Assembly (NCBI GenBank): GCA_016793585.1
Contig: JAEUJR010000067.1
Span: 1-8,672, forward strand
Direction: 5' to 3'
Source of the DNA: Archangium sp.
Lineage (GTDB): Bacteria; Myxococcota; Myxococcia; Myxococcales; Myxococcaceae
Length of the DNA stretch: 8,672 nucleotides
In this document: positions 6,283-8,672 of the stretch, in pieces
Layout of the letters: every line of letters starts with the position of its first letter
Numbering within the stretch: position 1 is the stretch's first letter
The notes under the pieces: model-generated
What the model was told of the DNA's origin: nothing
Databases searched by the model: none
Seen by the model: the letters and a program-made list of their open reading frames with translations, nothing else
Position numbers and translations under genes: made by a program

Positions 6283-7095
6283 ATGCAACTTCGTTCGATG
6301 TGCGCGGTGCTGTTGGTGGCGGGGTGCGCCGGCCCTCAGGACGAGGTGGCTGCGGTCGAACAGGCTGCCACCGCACCGCCGTATCTGCTCGAAATCGGAG
6401 GCGCATCGGCCGGCTCGGTGCAGACGATCAAGGCGACGAGCGGCACGAGCCTCTGCGGCGTCACCGGTCTCGAGCTGACCATCGGCGGCAACTTCGGCTC
6501 GGCCACCACCGCGTGGTTCAACGACACGATCGCCGGTGTGCAGGCGGTTCGCAGTGGCGCAATCTTCGTCGGGACCCAACGCGTCGCCTTCACCGGAACA
6601 CTCACCGACATCAAGCTCCCGCAGCTCGATCTGCAGAGCAGCGCGCCTGCCTTCTTCTCGTTGGTGGTGAACACGACACCGACCATCTGCACGAGTGTCT
6701 CGGCCGCCGTCGCGAACCAGAAGAGCGCGCTTGCGCAGGCGTGGGCTCAGCGCCAGCTGCAGGCGAAGGGCTTTCGAACCCAGATTGGTGGAGCGATCGT
6801 GGGCCAGTCGAGCGGCACGGGTCGCAGCTCAGGGCGCCTTCGACTGGCAGAAGTGACGGCAGCGTTCGCGCCCTCCGAGGCCGCCGACATTCTGAGCTGG
6901 ATCCAGAGCATTCTGGCCGACAAGCAAGTCGTCGAGCACGAGTTCTCGATCGAGCTTCGCGATGTCTCTGGTCGGCCGTTCGGCCGCTTCACGGCAAATG
7001 GTCCCGCGAGCGCGCTCACGACTGCCCAGACCGCCACGCTCACCCTGTCGAACCTTCACTTCACGCCTGCACCCGTCGACGGTGGAGTTCCCTGA
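6283..7095 (+). CDS. Secreted lipoprotein with two apparent tail-tube-like (gp19-like) repeats, function unknown
   Basis: This 270-residue protein begins with a short type II signal, MQLRSMCAVLLVAGC, with a perfect lipobox VAGC and lipidated Cys15. It should be anchored in a membrane facing the periplasm or outside. A low-complexity linker (about 16-32) follows. The mature part seems to be two copies of one domain. Repeat 1 is about 34-133 (YLLEIGGASAG ... AWFNDTIAG ... TGTLTDIKLP). Repeat 2 is about 164-262 (FRTQIGGAIVG ... SWIQSILAD ... TATLTLSNLHF). The spacings from the first aromatic residue to the Trp (44 and 42 residues) and from the Trp to the end (about 55 each) agree. Repeat 2, with W-I-x-x-I-L-x-D-K, EFSIELRDVSGRPFGRF and a closing strand, reads like phage tail-tube gp19 or Hcp-type barrels. 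Cys58 and Cys136 could form a disulfide. The homology is inferred by eye and the role is unknown. A good Shine-Dalgarno supports the start. Its stop abuts the stop of folP. Confidence 0.85.
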   Translation: MQLRSMCAVLLVAGCAGPQDEVAAVEQAATAPPYLLEIGGASAGSVQTIKATSGTSLCGVTGLELTIGGNFGSATTAWFNDTIAGVQAVRSGAIFVGTQRVAFTGTLTDIKLPQLDLQSSAPAFFSLVVNTTPTICTSVSAAVANQKSALAQAWAQRQLQAKGFRTQIGGAIVGQSSGTGRSSGRLRLAEVTAAFAPSEAADILSWIQSILADKQVVEHEFSIELRDVSGRPFGRFTANGPASALTTAQTATLTLSNLHFTPAPVDGGVP

Positions 7096-8172
7096 TCACC
7101 GGGCTCCGAGCCGAATCGCCTTCGCCACCAGCAACGCCTCGCGCGTCGCGGCGACGTCGTGAACACGAACGACGTCAGCCGTGCCCTGCGCTGCCGCTAC
7201 CGCCACGCTCGCCACACTGGGGATGAGGCGCTTCGCTGCATCCCTTTCTCCCGTGAGCGCGCCCAGGAACGACTTGCGGCTGGTGCCGAGCAGAATCGGG
7301 GCACCGAGCGCACGGAACGCTTCGAGGTGACGAAGCAGCAGCAGGTTGTGCTCGAGCGTCTTGCCGAAGCCGATGCCGGGATCGATCAGCACTCGCGACC
7401 GGTCGATGCCTGCAGCGACGGCGCGATCGATCGCGTCAGCGAGTGACTCCGCGACCTCGTGCACCACGTCGCCGTACTCGGGCTTCACCTGCATCGTTCG
7501 CGGCGTGCCCTGCATGTGCATGAGACACACGGCGGCGTTCGCCTCGGCGATGACCGCTCCCATCCGGGGATCAGAGAGGGCCGTCACGTCGTTCACCAAC
7601 GTGGCGCCGGCCGCGAGCGCACGTCTCGCGACCTCGGCCTTCGACGTGTCGATCGAGATTGGCGTCCGCGGAGCCCGCTTCATCAGCGCTTCGATCACGG
7701 GAAGCACGCGCTCGCACTCTTCGTCGATCGAGACGGCAGCGGCCCCAGGGCGCGTCGATTCGCCTCCAATGTCGAGCAGGTGCGCGCCCTCCTCCACCAA
7801 CTGGAGCGCATGCCCGACGGCCGCGTCGGTCGTCGAGTGGCGTCCTCCGTCGGAGAACGAGTCTGGCGTGACGTTGACGATGCCGAGCATGAACGGGCCA
7901 TCGTCGAACGACCACCGGCGGCCACCGAGCTCGAGCGCAGGCGGCTTCTGGGCGAGCAGCAGCTTTGCGATCTCAGGTGGCAGTCGCGCCGAGACGAGCT
8001 CGGCCAGAACGGCGGCGTCGCCCGCTCCGCCCAGCGCCAGCGCGGTCTCTGCATCGAGCCCCGTCAGCAACACCACCGGAGCTCCGACCCGCGCCGACAC
8101 CTGCCGGCCCACGCGACGTGTGAGCGCCTCGAGATCGGCGGGCTGCACCTGAAACGAGCGGGCGATGATCAT
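7096..8172 (-). CDS. folP: Dihydropteroate synthase FolP with N-terminal extension
   Basis: FolP joins p-aminobenzoate to 6-hydroxymethyl-7,8-dihydropterin pyrophosphate in folate synthesis and is the sulfonamide target. The TIM-barrel core runs from about residue 94 to the end. It contains GIVNVTPDSFSDGG (97-110), DIGGESTRPGA (134-144), ISIDTSK (172-178), VNDV (193-196), MHMQGTP (218-224), DPGIGFGKTLEHN (264-276), GTSRKSFLG (296-304) and VRVHDV (335-340). All substrate-binding motifs are present. At 358 residues it is about 80-90 longer than the E. coli enzyme. The extra part is an N-terminal segment of unknown role, including PVVLLTGLDAETALALGG (32-49), probably a small domain. The ATG at 8170-8172 lies only four bases after the U-rich tail of the ftsH terminator and has no Shine-Dalgarno. 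The mRNA may therefore be leaderless, start further downstream, or arise by read-through. It converges on the lipoprotein gene with no gap. Confidence 0.95.
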   Translation of the reverse strand: MIIARSFQVQPADLEALTRRVGRQVSARVGAPVVLLTGLDAETALALGGAGDAAVLAELVSARLPPEIAKLLLAQKPPALELGGRRWSFDDGPFMLGIVNVTPDSFSDGGRHSTTDAAVGHALQLVEEGAHLLDIGGESTRPGAAAVSIDEECERVLPVIEALMKRAPRTPISIDTSKAEVARRALAAGATLVNDVTALSDPRMGAVIAEANAAVCLMHMQGTPRTMQVKPEYGDVVHEVAESLADAIDRAVAAGIDRSRVLIDPGIGFGKTLEHNLLLLRHLEAFRALGAPILLGTSRKSFLGALTGERDAAKRLIPSVASVAVAAAQGTADVVRVHDVAATREALLVAKAIRLGAR

Positions 8173-8176
8173 GGCG

Positions 8177-8213
8177 AAAGAAACGGCCCCTCAACCGAGT
8201 GGGTTGAAGGGCC
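8177..8213 (-). terminator. Intrinsic terminator after ftsH, directly before folP
   Basis: On the minus strand GGCCCTTCAACC (8213-8202) and GGTTGAGGGGCC (8196-8185) form a 12-base stem, all paired with one U-G wobble, around a five-base loop CACTC. A GTTTCTTTC tail (8184-8176) follows. On the plus strand the same hairpin has a C-A mismatch and no T-tract, so it favours minus-strand transcription, ending ftsH 27 bases after its stop. The folP ATG lies four bases beyond the tail. Confidence 0.85.
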
Positions 8214-8239
8214 AGAAGACTTCATCAGGTCTGGACGAC

Positions 8240-8672
8240 TCAGGCGCTGCCGGGCTCGGGCATCTTGCCGCCGGGCAGACCTTCGAGCGCCTCGAGAATG
8301 CGCTTGTCCTTCTTCTTGTCGTCCTTCGGAGGCGCCTGCACGCGCGGAGCAGGCTTCTCGCGGCTGAGCTGGCCACCGGCGATGAGAATGTCGAGGTCGT
8401 TGCCGTCGATCGTCTCGTACTCGACGAGGGCATCGGCGATGCGCTTGAGCGACTCGAGGTTCTCGCTGAGCAGCTTCTTGGCGCGCTCGTACGAGCCCAT
8501 CACGATGCCACGAACCTCGGTGTCGATCTGGCGCGCGGTCTCTTCGGAATAGTCGGGGCGCGACGAGAAATCGCGGCCGAGGAAGACTTCGCCTTCACGT
8601 TCGCCGAACGAGAGCGGCCCGAGCTTCTCGCTCATGCCCCAGCGCATCACCATGGCGCGAGCCACCTTCGTC
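8240..8672 (-). CDS. ftsH: ATP-dependent zinc metalloprotease FtsH, C-terminal part (5' end outside window)
   Basis: FtsH is a hexameric AAA+ protease of the inner membrane that degrades unassembled membrane proteins and short-lived regulators, including LpxC in E. coli. Only the last 143 or so residues are visible. They begin inside the peptidase domain with TKVARAMVMRWGMSEKLGPL, a hallmark of the family. Next come GEVFLGRDFSSRPDYSEETA and a helical stretch, IDTEVRGIVMGSYERAKKLL. The E-T-I-D-G segment that usually closes the folded domain is at about 104-108 of the fragment. A low-complexity, Lys/Pro/Asp-rich tail follows (EKPAPRVQAPPKDDKKKDKR), and the protein ends in EPGSA. The in-frame GTG at 8663-8665 is an internal valine, not a start. 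The AAA+ module, the HEXXH site and the transmembrane segments lie beyond the right edge. A hairpin terminator follows the stop. Confidence 0.96.
   Translation of the reverse strand, partial: TKVARAMVMRWGMSEKLGPLSFGEREGEVFLGRDFSSRPDYSEETARQIDTEVRGIVMGSYERAKKLLSENLESLKRIADALVEYETIDGNDLDILIAGGQLSREKPAPRVQAPPKDDKKKDKRILEALEGLPGGKMPEPGSA

Overview
The window is G+C-rich (roughly two thirds by eye), with strong G/C preference at third codon positions. The gene order ftsH - folP - glmM - pdxJ - nnr - tsaE is a housekeeping neighbourhood I associate with Deltaproteobacteria/Myxococcota. Together with the base composition this suggests a myxobacterium-like Gram-negative bacterium; the taxonomic call is inference. 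There is no sign of a phage, IS element, CRISPR array, rRNA or tRNA.

Most genes lie on the minus strand and read from right to left. At the right edge is the C-terminal part of the membrane protease gene ftsH, which ends in a good intrinsic terminator. Next come folP (dihydropteroate synthase), glmM (phosphoglucosamine mutase), an alpha/beta hydrolase, pdxJ (pyridoxine 5'-phosphate synthase), a fused NAD(P)HX epimerase/dehydratase (nnr), tsaE (tRNA t6A ATPase), and finally menB (naphthoate synthase), cut by the left edge. pdxJ-nnr-tsaE-menB is tightly packed: a 4-base GTGA overlap, a 22-base overlap, then a 46-base gap. glmM and the hydrolase are 9 bases apart with a clear Shine-Dalgarno between them.

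Two plus-strand genes interrupt this array. One (3590-3907) encodes a 105-residue protein resembling small HTH/antitoxin-like regulators, divergent from pdxJ. The other (6283-7095) encodes a 270-residue secreted lipoprotein between glmM and folP. Its mature part looks like two copies of a fold resembling phage tail-tube (gp19-like) proteins. It is the least explained gene here. In the related order I recall from other deltaproteobacteria, cdaA and ybbR lie between folP and glmM and acpS lies between pdxJ and nnr. None of these is present at those places.

The enzymes serve central metabolism: folate (FolP), cell-wall UDP-GlcNAc precursor (GlmM), vitamin B6 (PdxJ), NAD(P)H repair (Nnr), tRNA modification (TsaE), menaquinone (MenB) and membrane protein quality control (FtsH). 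No stretch over 300 bases lacks a gene. I found no complete undescribed system; the best candidates for a second look are the duplicated-domain lipoprotein and the small HTH-like gene with its overlapping mini-ORF.
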